Source: Haliclona indistincta
Taxonomy: Eukaryota; Porifera; Demospongiae; Haplosclerida; Chalinidae
Direction of reading: 5' to 3'
Length of the DNA: 64,000 bases
Assembly (NCBI GenBank): GCA_964017065.1
Contig: OZ024783.1
Coordinates: 5,401,399-5,465,398 of the forward strand
In this document: positions 12,601-21,100 of the stretch, piece after piece
How positions within the stretch are numbered: the first letter of the stretch is position 1
Layout: each line of letters opens with the position of its first letter
Position numbers and translations under genes: made by a program
Notes under the pieces: model-generated
Databases searched by the model: none
The model's input: the letters and a program-made list of their open reading frames with translations, nothing else
What the model was told of the DNA's origin: nothing

Positions 12601-14943
12601 GGAATGGAACGGCGGAATGGAATATGGAATGGAACGTCAAATGGAAAAAAACTTGATTTGACTTGTTCAGCTTGAACCATGGCATAGAGCTCACTTCTAT
12701 AGAGTTGCCCAACGTAGTCTGATCTGTGTTCTGCATTGTAGCCCTCAAAGACTAGCTGTTGGTCACGTGCCACTCGCTCAGGCTCATCGTGTGCAGACTA
12801 CTGAATCAAGTTCATAGGAATTACTAGCTCTCTTGGTGACGGAGAGAAACTCTACCCTCAGCTTAGGTCACCATAACATGACTTATAACCTCTGTTTGTA
12901 TCCAGGCAGCATGTAGTCTACGACGGTGCAACAAAGGGGTGTGGCTGTGGGTGTGCAGTATGAGTATGTTTACAGCAAGGCTGTTGTTAGAACGTTAACT
13001 TTGTTCCAGCGTAAAGATCAGCGTGCGCTGTTAGACTAAACTCTGCCTGTATATTTAGTGAGTTTAACCTCTGATTCATTACTTACGAGTACTATATTAT
13101 AGTCTGACACCATGCAGCTATCAACGCGTCTCACACTCCACTACCGCTCTCCACTCTTCGCGTGCAGCAGTACGCAAGCTGAACAAGTCAAAGCAAGTGT
13201 ACTTTTTCTTTTCAAGTCGAAAATTGACTGTTTTCTATACTGTTTGACGTTCCATTCCATATTCCATTCCGCGTTCCATTCCATTCCACGTTCCGCGTTT
13301 TATACCCACCCATAGTCAATACAAGAGGCATGCTTATCAGTACATGAATCTCATTAGTGGTCTCAGTGTATATAAATAGTACCGCCTACTTGTAATAAGA
13401 CCACCTCCATTATTAAGACCACATGATTATTTTATTAAGCAGGTTTCACTGTACTGCAGCAGGTGTGACATGTGACTTTGACCTACCTTTTAATAACTGT
13501 AAACCTACCTCTTAGAGAGAGCACTTCAAGCTTCATCCCAGCATTATAGGCATAGGCTTCGGACTGATTATTATGACCGTAAACCAAAACTGAAAAGGTG
13601 CCGTTCTGATACCGATGCCTCATAACAAACTCTCCACTGCTAATGCTGGCACTGCATCCGTATCCAATAATACCATGACTGCTGTTGAATGCTCTCCAGG
13701 TGCACCTGAATGGTAAAGAGTTCAAAAGAAGGTTGTTTTCAGAGAAGTTTGCAGCTGGAACTGTCACACTGATGAAGTTGTTAAACCTAAAGCCACTTGG
13801 ATAAACAAAAAAAGAGACGCTGTTGACAAATTGAGCTACAGGTGGGACCGAAGAAATGGTAGGATCTCCAGTACCATCACTTTGTCCACCTAACATTAAT
13901 TGTGTGACATAGACGGGTCTGCTCGAGATTAGTGAACAGTAGCTGTTAGAAGCGGTAGTAAACGAAAATTGTGCAGGAGCAAGGTTTTGAGCTGGTGGGT
14001 CGCATATAAGCTGAATAACAGTATTAGCTTCGAATGGCGTCACTTTGAAAAATTGTCCATTCGATCTTCCAGAAAACGGAGGCAGAAGGAACTCTGTACC
14101 CCATGTGGCAGTTGGTGGTATTTGAACTGTTAGGTGCTCACAGAATGGTGCACGCAAGACATTACCACACTCATGACCACTGACAACAGTAAGAGGATGA
14201 TTCGAGTCGATAACCGTGCCCGACAGCTAGGTCCATATTTGAATTGTTGAATAGCAGAGTTTGCTGTTCATGAAGAATAATAGTGTGACTTTCTCCACTC
14301 CCTATGGTAGTGATGACGGAAGGATTGGTCTGAGCGTCTTGAGGGAGTTGAACTGGGTGAGTCGGAGTGATGGTGATTCTTGTGTTATTTCGACATGCGA
14401 CTAGCAAAATTTGGCTGTCTGGTATTGGAGAAAGACTGTCAGTAGAGACAGCAATGTAAGTGTAGTTAACTAAACCAAGGTCATGGCAAGGAATGGCTAA
14501 GTATTCACCAAAAGTACCAGGGAAAATATTTATTACAAGAACTGAGAAAGTATAGTTTTCTTGCGATGTAACTGATAGCCCTTTGTTGCGATTGGAAAAT
14601 TCACTGTTGCTGACCAAAAAGCTTTTGTCAAAAGTCACAATTCCGCCACTAGTGCTGTTGATTTCAGTCGTGTAAGTATTGCCTCCTGCTGACACTTCCA
14701 CTGGAAAAAGGCTGGTAGATTCCGTAGTCAAGATTAGGAAAAGGCGGCTTGTTATTAGCTCTTCTAAGTTCTTGGGGAATCCCAAGTTAAACTCGGTTCC
14801 ATAAGTGTGCGCTAATTAAAGTGGAAAGAATGGTAGACAGTAAGAAGTTAATTCATGGGCTTACGTGTGGATAGAGATTGTCCAGAAACCACAGCAGAAG
14901 TAACAACCAACAGCAATAGCTGCAGAGTTTGAAAAGCTGCCAT
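670..14943 (-). CDS. Mucin-like protein: IgGFc-binding-like, NIDO, AMOP, VWD, EGF and SEA-like domains (3' partial)
   Basis: Nineteen exons read right to left: 14865-14943 (signal peptide), 13509-14811, 10918-11087, 10527-10868, 9891-10423, 9351-9548, 9105-9308, 8699-9059, 8296-8533, 7885-8244, 7687-7863, 7517-7639, 7343-7462, 7165-7287, 1401-1520, 1192-1326, 1028-1125, 856-973 and 670-805. Domain order: signal peptide; an IgGFc-binding-like region ([18 protein letters not shown]); NIDO (exons 3-4); AMOP with many Cys (CCYTNSG end); VWD (DPHYYTLDG, ending [11 protein letters not shown]); a cadherin-like segment; five or six EGF or calcium-binding EGF modules (DIDEC, DVNEC, DQDEC); then a SEA-like region. 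NIDO-AMOP-VWD-EGF is known from metazoan mucin-4/SUSD2-type adhesion proteins. Two defects are visible: a one-base frame break in exon 2 near 14226, and no AG acceptor before the VWD exon at 9308. Exon 18 has an uncertain donor. A membrane anchor is expected beyond the left edge. Role inferred: extracellular matrix or mucus barrier. Confidence 0.85.
2295..2446 (+). repeat. 5' LTR of the Ty3/gypsy element
   Basis: 152 bp, TG...CA ends. It matches the 3' LTR except for one C/G difference in the sequence CTAGCCTGG versus CTAGGCTGG. Very short for a Ty3/gypsy LTR. Confidence 0.95.
2482..6492 (+). CDS. Gag-Pol polyprotein of the Ty3/gypsy element
   Basis: A single frame of 1336 residues with no frameshift between Gag and Pol. 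In order: a Gag capsid-like region (about 1-190); two CCHC zinc knuckles (about 215-250); an aspartic protease with VDTGAS (about 315); reverse transcriptase with the YLDDILIAG active site; RNase H (starting near [10 protein letters not shown]); an HHCC zinc-binding segment; an integrase core with the D,D,E pattern ([22 protein letters not shown]); and a Pro-rich tail. The stop codon lies inside the first bases of the 3' LTR. Gag and Pol fused in one frame is known in several metazoan gypsy lineages. All core catalytic motifs appear intact, so the copy may be functional; activity is not shown. Confidence 0.95.
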   Translation: MATIPVGNIGEFVPDKEEWSQYATRLRYFFVANNINEEAAQKAVFLTVVGPATFKTLTSLVSPASVDDKTYPQLMGELGKYYNPKPSEIVQRFKFNSRCRQPTESVATFVTELRALVKHCNYAADSLDSLLRDRLVCGINDMQMQRRLLSEEKLTFETAFKITLAMETAARDTQTCSALQQEQPQVKEENLKLHKIMPAPVRTPSPSSGPRSQCYRCGYGGHSSDSCKFRYTKCHHCGKTGHIVRVCRSKRPQQPQQHPPVSNQYLEETNPDLQDNGNTSAPPEYTMFSLEADQYTHPYVLELQLDEKIVRMEVDTGASLSLMPLPTFRKLWPQRELLPSNVKMSTYTGEVLAVSGTADVLVTGHGTETATLPLLIVEKEGPCLLGRNWLKSLRLDWRQLIRVHHLQDNPALTEVLQRHPHVFDEGLGTLKGFKAKICVDPSATPRFCKARPVPYAMRAMVEKELDRLVQQKILEPVQFADWAAPIVPVLKSDKKSLRICGDFKMTVNSASKLDAYPIPRIEDLFARLSGGVCFSKLDLSQAYLQLELEEDSKQFVVINTHKGLFRYNRLPFGISSAPGIFQRTMESLLQNIPSVIVYLDDILIAGQSEEEHLRLLEEVLSRLETAGLRLKREKCVLMSESVEYLGHTIDRHGLHPTKEKVKAVCEAPSPKNVSELKSYLGLLTYYSKFLPNLATLLAPLYQLLQSGVQWKWSAEQDKAFKASKELLVSSQVLVHFDSELPLVVACDASPYGLGAVLSHKYANGSERPIGYASRSLSSAERNYSQLEREGLACVFGVKRFHSYLYGHSFSLITDHKPLEGLFHEDRAIPAQASSRIQRWALTLAMYDYHLIHKKGSEHANADAFSRLPLPVALDTTPQPPEVVLLMEQMRDSPVNTDHIRTWTRRDTTLSQVVQFVRYGWPMHLNDSFLQPYWQKRTELSLQEECLLWGNRVVIPHAGQELVLQELHEAHPGATRMKQLARTLVWWPGIDQDIEKAVKACPECQFHLSSPAETPLLPWTWPSRPWSRVHIDFMGPFQGHMVLVLVDSHSKWIEAHVMSAITSSLTIQCLRQVFATFGLPEVIVTDNGPSLVSEEFEAWLKRNGIRHKTSPPYHPATNGLAERAVQTVKRGVKKMKSGTLSDKIARFLFAYRNTPHSTTGVSPAELLMGRKLRSPLDLLKPDLHFRVEEKQEKQKQYHDKSSRQRSFAIGDLVFIKNFARSSADRWLPGQVIAVAGPRSFQVKIFDGRIVRRHLDHVRIRTAPVEKKDLKELQGFDFEFPKGPVDQPDPDTPPSTPVSPRTRPPRTLPPPRNPSSRVRRQPDYFAPLVSHYFKGERV
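6475..6487 (+). other. Polypurine tract
   Basis: A 13-nt run of A and G directly upstream of the 3' LTR, the expected primer site for plus-strand DNA synthesis. It overlaps the end of the gag-pol frame. Confidence 0.8.
6488..6639 (+). repeat. 3' LTR of the Ty3/gypsy element
   Basis: 152 bp, one base different from the 5' LTR. It contains the gag-pol stop codon at 6490-6492 and is followed by the CCCGT target duplication. Confidence 0.95.
11719..11777. repeat. Perfect 17-bp inverted repeat (hairpin)
   Basis: GTTAACCCATGGGTTCC (11719-11735) and its exact reverse complement (11761-11777) are separated by 25 bp that is itself partly complementary (CGGTAT/ATACTG). It sits in the long intron (11088-13508) of the mucin-like gene. 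Function unknown; probably the terminus or core of a small transposon. Confidence 0.7.
12376..12485. repeat. Short tandem array of palindromic units
   Basis: Three units of about 40 bp, each an inverted repeat of ACTTCCTGG and CCAGGAAGT around an AT core (gatatatatattc). The third is degenerate. Intronic; likely transposon-derived. Confidence 0.6.
12572..13311. mobile_element. Inverted-repeat DNA element with 9-bp target duplication
   Basis: The ends begin GGGTGGGTATAAAACGCGG and are inverted over roughly 70-80 bp, including GGAATGGAATGGAA tracts. ATAGTCAAT (9 bp) occurs directly outside both ends (12563-12571 and 13312-13320). Nine-base duplications are typical of Mutator-like elements; no transposase is present in the 740 bp. 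It lies in an intron of the mucin-like gene. Confidence 0.75.
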
Positions 14944-15001
14944 AATAGCTCCGCGAGCTGCTTGCATGCAGCCAATAGCACCGAACACGTGCAGACTCGT
15001 C

Positions 15002-15010
15002 CTTTTTATA
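15002..15010 (-). promoter_or_regulatory. TATA box of the mucin-like gene
   Basis: TATAAAAAG on the minus strand, about 59 nt upstream of the start codon at 14943. Position and match fit a core promoter. A Mutator-like element begins only about 50 bp further upstream. Confidence 0.6.
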
Positions 15011-15555
15011 GACTGCGCGACTACGGAATTATTTCGCCCCATGCACCCCCGTTACACTCTAGTCCCGTCCCCAGACCACACCCTCGCCTATCGCGAGAGA
15101 GGGTCTGGTGGCTTTAGTCGATTTTCTTGGGCCAGGAAGTAATATCTTCCCCGGAATGTCTGGGGTAGAATCTGATTGGTCAGAACGCCAACTCTTACGT
15201 AATACAAACCACATCGATAGAATGATGGCGGCAGGAGTTCATAATCGACCGCGCCTACTAAGAGTAGGAGTGTGAATCGCCCACGCTTTAATTGGATTTT
15301 CTGCCAGCGAACTGTCGCTAGCGGATATACTATTTTTAGCGCTTAAAGATGGCAGCTCAGACAGAGAATTGTCTATGATCTAAGCGCTGAGGAAGCATCT
15401 TGGTCTTATTTCTAGCTCGATTTACAAGGCCGTCATTGCCTTCGCCAATCCTCGTTAGCATGGCTGTCAGTTCCGTTCGATCAAAGCTTCGTGTTATATC
15501 ACTGGTCAGCTGTTTCTCAGAGAGTTCCATTTCTTACCTAAGATGTACCAGTAGT

Positions 15556-15587
15556 TATGCCTCGGTGGGCGGAGCCACGAGGCATAC
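15556..15587. repeat. Short hairpin, TATGCCTCG / CGAGGCATA
   Basis: Inverted 9-bp arms around a GC-rich loop inside the Mutator-like element. A similar GCCTCG...GAGGCATAC hairpin occurs near 11914-11942, and CCACCGAGGCATCTGCACC occurs at both 16290 and 44620, so this is a dispersed repeat motif. Confidence 0.5.
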
Positions 15588-16580
15588 AGTAGTCGTGTTG
15601 TGTGTGTGTGTATCTGTCCGTTGCCGGCATAGCGCATCGCACGCTAAAAACTAAGCGCTGATATCAGCAACACAGGTAGAAATCGCTATTTGCTCAGAAC
15701 TGAATTGATAAATTGTTGGTTCTAAAGCTCCGTTCGTGAGTTATGGCGTGAGATGCTTACCTCGACGGCTGTTCCCGGCTATCTGGACTCCTCTAAAGAC
15801 AAAACAGTTTACAGCTGACTGCCTTACAGCTAGTGAGTTCGTTTGTACTACAAAACAGCTTGGTAGGTCCAGCGAAATTCTCTCGAAGGCCTACAGCTCG
15901 AGCTTGAGCTCGCCGGCTTGAGCTACAGTAGTTGCTGATGATCTAGAGTTCTCTGTACACAAAACTATCCACGGAAACTGATAAGTCACAGGATAGCAGT
16001 GTAGGACGCTACTAGTATCTCGCTCGTGTATGTGCTGTGCCGTGCTGTGCACTCGAATTGAACTTTATAGACACGCCCAGTTGAATTAGTGGTCAGCACT
16101 GATTGGCTTCTGATTGCATAGTTGCAACCCACTAGCTTATTCTGCAAACAGTGCTGTACTGCAGCTTGTTGCAGCGCTCTTCAGCTTTAATTTCATCATA
16201 CAGGAATTGCATTGCATAACTATTATACTGCTGTACAGAAAGGTATAACAGCTGCAGTTTGTTGCTGTGTATGTGAAATGGTTGCATTCCACCGAGGCAT
16301 CTGCACCTTTGGTGCTTCATTGTTACGGTTAGTGGCAGCGATACAACACATAACTGAAGCTGAACAGCTAGGCTGACAGCTCAGCACAGTAGCTGAATAG
16401 ATCCAGTTGTATGATCGAGCGATAAACAGCTTCGAAACAATCAGATAGCCGAACCACGAACGTACAGGTGATCTAGCGACGCCACGATGTGGCTGCCCAG
16501 GCTATCAGATGCTTTCACGAGTACATACAGTTGCTCTCAGGTTGCCAGATGTGTGCCATGTTCAAGGAGGTGCGGTTTAA

Positions 16581-17184
16581 CCCTTTAATTACTGTATTAT
16601 TTTGACGAAAATTTGACTTCCTCTAAGCTGACAGTTTGTCTTGCGATTTTCTACAGCATGCAGTACGCTAGCTGTTCCAAACTAGCACTGTTTTTTCCTG
16701 GCATGTCAAAGTTTACGACCATGTACTAAAGTCTGAGTTGGCCACTCCCACTTCGGAACTGAAGCCACTTAAGTGCTGCGTCCTCGTAATTTTTCAGCCA
16801 ATTTTGGTCTTCTTTAGCCCTGGTGACTGACACAAAAACCTGGTGGTGTCCAGGTGAGCAAACAGCACAGTTTAGACCATATTCTATGCCAAAGTATGCA
16901 TTTCCGGGCACCCTGAAGCCCCAAAAATGCGGAAAGCGGCGAGGGGCTCCGCCCCTTCGAACCCCGGGTTAAAGGGCCTGGGGGGACACCCCCCTTTAAA
17001 AATCCCCCCGTCCTGTGTTCTATATGGTTTAGTGGGAGGGCGCGTCGAAAAACAGTGGGTTTTTTCAGTTAATTTGCAATTAAACTTGATTTGACCTTTC
17101 TAGAGCACTTTTCACACTAGTTATGACGTCTAGAGTAGGTGGAGTCAATTATGACGCCAAAAGGCGTCATTAGGGGTTAAAGGG
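16581..17184. mobile_element. TTAA-flanked inverted-repeat element, copy 1 (piggyBac-like MITE)
   Basis: Starts CCCTTTAATTACT and ends AGGGGTTAAAGGG, flanked by TTAA on both sides (16577-16580 and 17185-17188). The interior shares blocks with copies 2 and 3 (CACTTCGGAA.TGAAGCC, GGGCACCCTGAAGCC, GACGCCAAAAGGCGTCATTAG). TTAA duplications with CCC termini are known of piggyBac elements. No transposase. Confidence 0.7.
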
Positions 17185-17393
17185 TTAACAGCGCTAAAAA
17201 TAGTATATCCGCTAGCGACAGTTTGCTGGCAGAAAATCCAATTAAAGCGTGGGCGATTCACACTCCTACTCTTAGTAGGCGCGGTCGATTATGGACTCCT
17301 GATGGCGGTCAACTGACATGTCAGTTCTCAGTTGCTGTAATTCCTGCGGATGATCTGAGTCGCGTGTTTATAGATCGCAGTGCAACTGCAGTC

Positions 17394-17591
17394 TTAGCTC
17401 CCTTTTCGATGACAGAGAAGCACATTCGACAAGCGTACCGTAGGATCGTCGTACGAGTAATGTTGAAGTTCAATCATCTCTATGTAGTTCTTCAAGTCTT
17501 GAGAACATTTGTCTAGACGTCTTCGCCTTCGTAGATTGTCTCCCTCGTCTAACGCGCAACTACATACGAGACACTTGTGTGTAGCAGCCAT
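17394..17591 (-). other. Possible coding exon carried in the Mutator-like element
   Basis: A 65-codon minus-strand frame from a good ATG context encodes MAATHKCLVCSCALDEGD followed by a basic stretch, then ILRRRRL-like and acidic residues. A CxxCxC start suggests a metal-binding N-terminus. Composition looks protein-like, unlike the neighbouring frames, but there is no clear downstream exon. It may be a captured gene fragment. Confidence 0.3.
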
Positions 17592-17766
17592 TTTCCTTTT
17601 GCAGGTGCAAATTCTAACATTTATACATTATTCATTAGTGTTACGTAACTCTCGTACACGAAAAGCCCAAGAAAGTGCAACCAGGAGTCCCTGGTGCAAC
17701 TAAAGCCACCAGACCCTCTCTCGCGATAGGCGAGGGTGTGGTCTGGGGACGAGACTAGTTACACTC

Positions 17767-18197
17767 ATGAAAATTGCTTTAAATTTCCAATCTCATGAAA
17801 TTTTTTTTAATTGACCATTTGTTTCTGGGGTCTGGCGACGAGGCAAATCTAAAGTAATGCATGGTCAACCTTGCTCAGTCTTTCCACCTCCTATGTGCCT
17901 GTTACAAATGTAGCAATCTCTCATAAAATTAAAACTTCTGTTTTACCAAGTCAGGCTGGATTCCAGTAGAACGTGCTGAAAGTCCATTCAGCGCAATTGA
18001 CAACTCATAATTATTCTCAGAACTCTCTTAAAACAAATATTATATCCGTGTACTGTAAAATAAAAATAATTTAATACTCTGATTCCCAAAGGATTATCAA
18101 ACTGTATCAATAATTAATGATGAACTGCAGGACTTGCACCCAGTTGTCTATCTTTGATAATTAAAGTCAATGACAAATTAAATGAAAATGACAAAAA
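17767..18197. other. Intergenic region downstream of the phospholipase gene
   Basis: No coding or RNA feature recognised. AT-rich sequence between the Mutator-like element and the stop codon of the PNPLA8-like gene; it presumably holds that gene's 3' UTR. Confidence 0.4.
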
Positions 18198-21100
18198 CTA
18201 ATCGAATTTGGTGATCCATTTTGGTAGTCTTCCAGCAAGTATGTTAATCTGTGTTTTAAACCAGTTACTAGCTTGTAGTTGAACAGTGATGGGCTCCAGT
18301 AAACACTGAGCAGCATCTTGCAACTCCTTTGTGTGGCTCTGAATATACCTACAAGTAATAAAAAAACATAATTTTTATGTAGGTTATACAGGTGTATAAT
18401 GGGAATTAATTTGGATACCGAGGGCGAAGCCTGTGGAATCCAAATTCACATGATAAAAGCCGCTTGGTTAGTGCTGCCTAGCACGCGGTGGGACCATATT
18501 TTTACACCCGGCCATGCACCAGGTAAAGACGCAAATTTGGATACCTCATTATATCAAATAGAATTATTCATATCATAGTTAAAAATACAGTTACGGGCAC
18601 ATAATTATTAATTTTAAATGATCAGATGTTCAAACCCTCGGCATAGAAAGGAAATTCAAACAGTATTACTAACTATGAACAAGTTACTGGACGGAGCTAG
18701 GCTAGGTCCTTGATTGAAACAAGACCAGCAAATCATATCAACGCCATAGTTTACATAGCAAAACAAACACTGTCATAATAATTATTATTATAAAAATTGT
18801 AAGTGGAAAAAGGGTCACTTTGCTCCTGCAACTTCTGATCGCATGTCTGTTTTCAAAATTAATGGCTGCTACTTGGTCAAACATTAGTGAAATTCAATGA
18901 AGTAATTGTATAATAAATTATATGATCGTTCTGCCTGCTGTATATCAAATTTTAGAGCCATGGTCGGCTGGCCATGGTACTAAAAATTTGGATGAATGAC
19001 AGCAAGTTGAAAAAGAAGCCTTGAAAACATGCGTGCGTACGAAAATTGCAGGAGCGAAGTGATCTCTTTTCTCAAATCCGCTCACAATAATTATATTATT
19101 AGCTGAAATGATTTTAGTTCATTTTACACAAGGGGTTTCTTCTGCATGGCAATGAATGTGGTGTAGGGAGCAGTTTACAGGGTTAAATTTCAAGGCAAAA
19201 AACCATTACAATAAACAAAAATAATACTAAAATAATATCTGTTGTTGTTAAGCTAGGCCTTCAAAAAATTAAGTCTGGGAGGTATTAAAGGCTGTCAACC
19301 TACAGCCCAAGGAGATGCAGGTGGGGTGATATCCTGCCAGACATGAGTCTGCTCTTTGTACCTAACTCAGGTGCCAGCTACACATTGTGAAACCCACATT
19401 CTATCACATGGTGACCTGGCAGACTAATAATCATATTCACTACAAATAAACAACATCTGTTTCATTGATTTGTAAGGGCTCTTTTGAACACCTGTTCAAT
19501 TTAATTTTTATGTTAAGTGACTGGTAGCATTAGTACTACCTCTGAGCATTCTCTTCCAGCATTTGCATTCGTTCTGGCGAAGCATCGTCTAGTGTGATAT
19601 CTTGACAGAGATCGGGGTTGAATCGAAAGTAGGTCGAAGGAGGGAGCAAATCTTTTATAATAACATGAATGGCTGTAACAGAGAAAAATCTCAATTTTAA
19701 ATCACATTATCAATTCTTTACCTTCCGTGTCGGTAGCGCTGGCGACTACTTTTGTCAGCTTCTCTCGGAGACTGGTAGACTTGGAAGTGTTTGGATAAGG
19801 GCCATCTCTGTCCTTCATCCATCTTTTTCCAAACAGACCAGTCCCTAGCGAGATGACGCACTGGATAGGAGTGTTCCTGCCCCACAGAAGACGAGCTTCG
19901 TGTAGCGCAATAGCACATGGATTGTTAGCTAGAAGTCCACCATCCTAGAAAAACAATTTGCAGGGCTTCAATACAGAAGGAATTTCTCAGTTCATACTGC
20001 AAATTATTTTAGCAAAAATGTATTGCGCACAAAACGCCTGTAACTAGCTATTGGGCATGCACAAGGACGTTGCCGTGTGTGACACATTTTGCAAGATTCA
20101 CTAAAAATTGCAGTAACTGAAATTTTCAAATCATAGAATAGTTTTTGGGTTAAGAATTTTAACGAGTTTGTGATTTCAGAGTTAATGTAAATTTCTGTCT
20201 AGCAATAATTATCTCTATAACAACTTGAACCTAGATGCACCATATACTATTAGCATAAATCCTTTAAGAGTTAACAAAAAGTTCGAGTTCAGAGTTTATG
20301 ACTTCAAAGTTAGTGTAAATTTCCCTCCTAGCAAAATTAATATTATCTCTATAACAACTTGAAAGGGATGAACCAAGATGCACCAGATACTATTAGCATG
20401 AACCCTTGCAACAAAATTAACATGTGCACTCTCTCTATTCAAGGAGAGAGTGACTGACAGCACGATAGTACGAGAGAGTGATGTACGATTGATAAACATT
20501 GTACTTTTATTACTAAATAACTTGTGGGGGATTTTAACCTCGTAATTGCTGACCAATTCTCTCGTGAATGTTTCGTGTGTCTTTTGAGCTACTCTGGCCT
20601 CACATTAGCATCAGGAGTAGCTGCAATTACAAATACTGAAGTCGGTCAGGATGCCCCTCCCACTTCGGAAGTGAAGCAATAAAGTACAGCGACCTCATCT
20701 CAATGTTAGTACTTTGGGGCTGGCTACTGAAAAGTACATACAAAACTAATAGCAGTGATTTGGTGAGTGCAAAATGTTCCCTAGGTCATAAAGAATGTGC
20801 AAAAATTAATATTATGTTTCCGGGCAATCTGAAGCCATCAATTTCTCAGTGTTTTTTTTAGTAAAAAAGTGAATAATAATTTTATTATTAATTTGAGCAA
20901 TTTTTGGTCAAGTTATGAGGTCTGAAGTAAGTACATGTATGATGCCAAATGGCGGCTTAACCCTTTAATTACTAAATTATCCAGCTGAAATTTTAACCTC
21001 GTAAATGCTGACCACTTCTCTCGTGAATATCTCGTGTGTCTTTTGTGCTACTGGTCTCAAATTTGCGTCCTTTTACCCCAGTGAGTAGCCGCAATTGCCC

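Larger units (their letters stand above)
15060..17757. mobile_element. Mutator-like element with long inverted termini
   Basis: The termini start TAGTC(C/T)CGTCCCCAG and are near-perfectly inverted for about 57 bp (15060-15116 and 17701-17757). A further inverted block of about 105 bp lies inside (near 15240-15345 and 17190-17290). GTTACACTC flanks both sides (15051-15059 and 17758-17766), a 9-bp target duplication. The 2.7-kb interior has no recognisable transposase, but holds a TTAA-type element (16581-17184) and a possible coding exon (17394-17591). It lies just upstream of the mucin-like gene promoter. Confidence 0.8.

Noticed and set aside
16950..16985. TTCGAACCCCGGG resembling a tRNA T-arm box
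   Set aside because: No matching acceptor, D or anticodon arms nearby; part of the TTAA element.
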